Position numbers and translations under genes: made by a program
Assembly: GCA_002332755.1 (NCBI GenBank)
Contig: DDBO01000161.1
Span: 1-24,533, forward strand
Length of the DNA: 24,533 bases
Origin: Bacteroidales bacterium UBA2030
GTDB lineage: Bacteria; Bacteroidota; Bacteroidia; Bacteroidales; TTA-H9
Direction: 5' to 3'
Notes under the pieces: model-generated
Database searches by the model: none
What the model was told of the DNA's origin: nothing
Seen by the model: only the letters and a program-made list of their open reading frames with translations
Shown here: piece by piece, positions 23,753 through 24,533 of the stretch
Numbering within the stretch: the stretch's first letter is position 1
Layout: each line of letters opens with the position of its first letter

Positions 23753-24364
23753 ATGAGAAAAATGAAAAATAAAACAAGAAAAATCACAATTGGTCTTTTT
23801 GTATTTATCGCAATCGGTTTAGTAACCTGTTCTAAAAAGCAACTTACTCAATATGAAATTGTAAAGAAAAATGCTGAAGAGTATGTAAAAGAAAAAATGA
23901 ATGACCCAAGTAGCTATGAATTCGTCAAATTAGAACTTGTAGACTCGGTTACATTTAATGACAACATGGAATATCATAAGGAATATTTCAGTCGAAATCT
24001 GGAATATGACCGTAGATCGCTTGAAACACTTGAAAGATATAAAATTGAATTACCTTCGATGTATAATGAAAAGGAGGTAGAAGACTTAAAAGCCAAAATT
24101 GAAAAAAATGAAAGAATTCTATCCAAAATTGACTCATTAGCATCCTTACTAGGAGAACGAATGAATGAAGTAGCTTCCAACACATACATATTCAGTTTTC
24201 GTGGAAATAACGCATTTGGTGCAAAAATTTTAAATGAATATGTCGTACAAACTAACCCTGCACCAAATTTCGAAATTATAAATATGACTGATGATAAAGA
24301 CAGGATAATTTTAAACCCTAATGACTTTCAAGGTTATACAGAGATAATTGAGAAGAACTTATAA
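23753..24364 (+). CDS. Putative small lipoprotein, function unknown
   Basis: The 203-residue product starts with a basic, then hydrophobic, segment (KITIGLFVFIAIGLV) leading to Cys26 in an LVTC context. This resembles a lipobox with an unusual Thr at -1, so it may be a lipoprotein; otherwise it is a membrane-anchored protein. No acidic surface-export signal follows the Cys (SKKQ), which argues for the periplasmic side. The segment EYVKEKMNDPSSYEFVKLEL (about residues 43-62) looks like a recurring Bacteroidota hypothetical-protein motif, but I cannot name the family. A helical, charged stretch near residues 85-135 may be a coiled coil, and the C-terminal third is predicted beta. Met4 (23762) is an alternative start. 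Codons are much more AT-rich than in the ribosomal genes. Confidence 0.7.
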   Translation: MRKMKNKTRKITIGLFVFIAIGLVTCSKKQLTQYEIVKKNAEEYVKEKMNDPSSYEFVKLELVDSVTFNDNMEYHKEYFSRNLEYDRRSLETLERYKIELPSMYNEKEVEDLKAKIEKNERILSKIDSLASLLGERMNEVASNTYIFSFRGNNAFGAKILNEYVVQTNPAPNFEIINMTDDKDRIILNPNDFQGYTEIIEKNL

Positions 24365-24533
24365 AATGCTGACCTTACAATATCTTTTGATAGCAGTTGT
24401 GGGTAAAGTGGTAAATCAAGGTCTGGGCCAATATGAAATATTGTCGTAAACAAATATATATGTGATTTTAATCTGCTACTGTACATACACGCAAACCTTT
24501 TACTTTGTCGATATTGTTCTAGCCCCCTAAAAG
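24365..24533. other. Terminal non-coding segment
   Basis: These 169 nt to the window edge show no ORF, terminator with T-run, or RNA gene that I can support. They are AT-rich and lie downstream of the putative lipoprotein gene. Confidence 0.5.

Noticed and set aside
18761..24364. The accessory end as a polysaccharide utilisation locus
   Set aside because: No SusC/SusD pair, sensor-regulator or further carbohydrate enzyme is present in the window; only one enzyme-like gene is seen.

Overview
The window comes from a member of the Bacteroidota (Bacteroidetes). Three signs agree. The gene order runs fusA-rpsJ-(S10-spc-alpha clusters)-rplQ-eno, with map and infA directly after secY and no adk. 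Most starts have little or no Shine-Dalgarno sequence. The large secreted protein ends in a Bacteroidota type IX secretion (T9SS) sorting domain, and the intergenic promoter-like sites have the form TAnnTTTG. Placement below phylum, perhaps Bacteroidales-like, is a guess.

Bases 1-17036 are one unbroken, plus-strand, densely packed run of 31 translation, transcription and secretion genes. They are fusA (its first few codons lie outside the window), rpsJ, rplC, rplD, rplW, rplB, rpsS, rplV, rpsC, rplP, rpmC, rpsQ, rplN, rplX, rplE, rpsN, rpsH, rplF, rplR, rpsE, rpmD, rplO, secY, map, infA, rpmJ, rpsM, rpsK, rpsD, rpoA and rplQ. Gaps are 2-49 nt and two gene pairs overlap. Together they encode ribosomal proteins of both subunits, EF-G, IF-1, the RNA polymerase alpha subunit, the SecY translocon channel and the enzyme that removes N-terminal methionine. 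A Rho-independent terminator at 17068-17101 closes the run. Enolase (eno) follows, with its own strong terminator at 18459-18493.

After eno the character changes from housekeeping to accessory, and the sequence becomes more AT-rich. A single 1283-residue secreted protein (18761-22612) carries a signal peptide, three diverged copies of a ~262-residue beta-rich, probably glycan-binding module, a NodB/CE4-like polysaccharide deacetylase domain and a T9SS C-terminal sorting domain. It is the least ordinary object in the window. Next comes about 800 bp without a convincing gene, holding an inverted repeat and a good Bacteroidota-type promoter. A doubtful 100-codon ORF and a small putative lipoprotein gene (23753-24364) follow. 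The last ~170 bp show nothing recognisable.

No RNA genes, CRISPR arrays, insertion sequences or attachment sites were seen. I found no multi-gene novel system. The most promising lead is the triple-repeat deacetylase-like protein.
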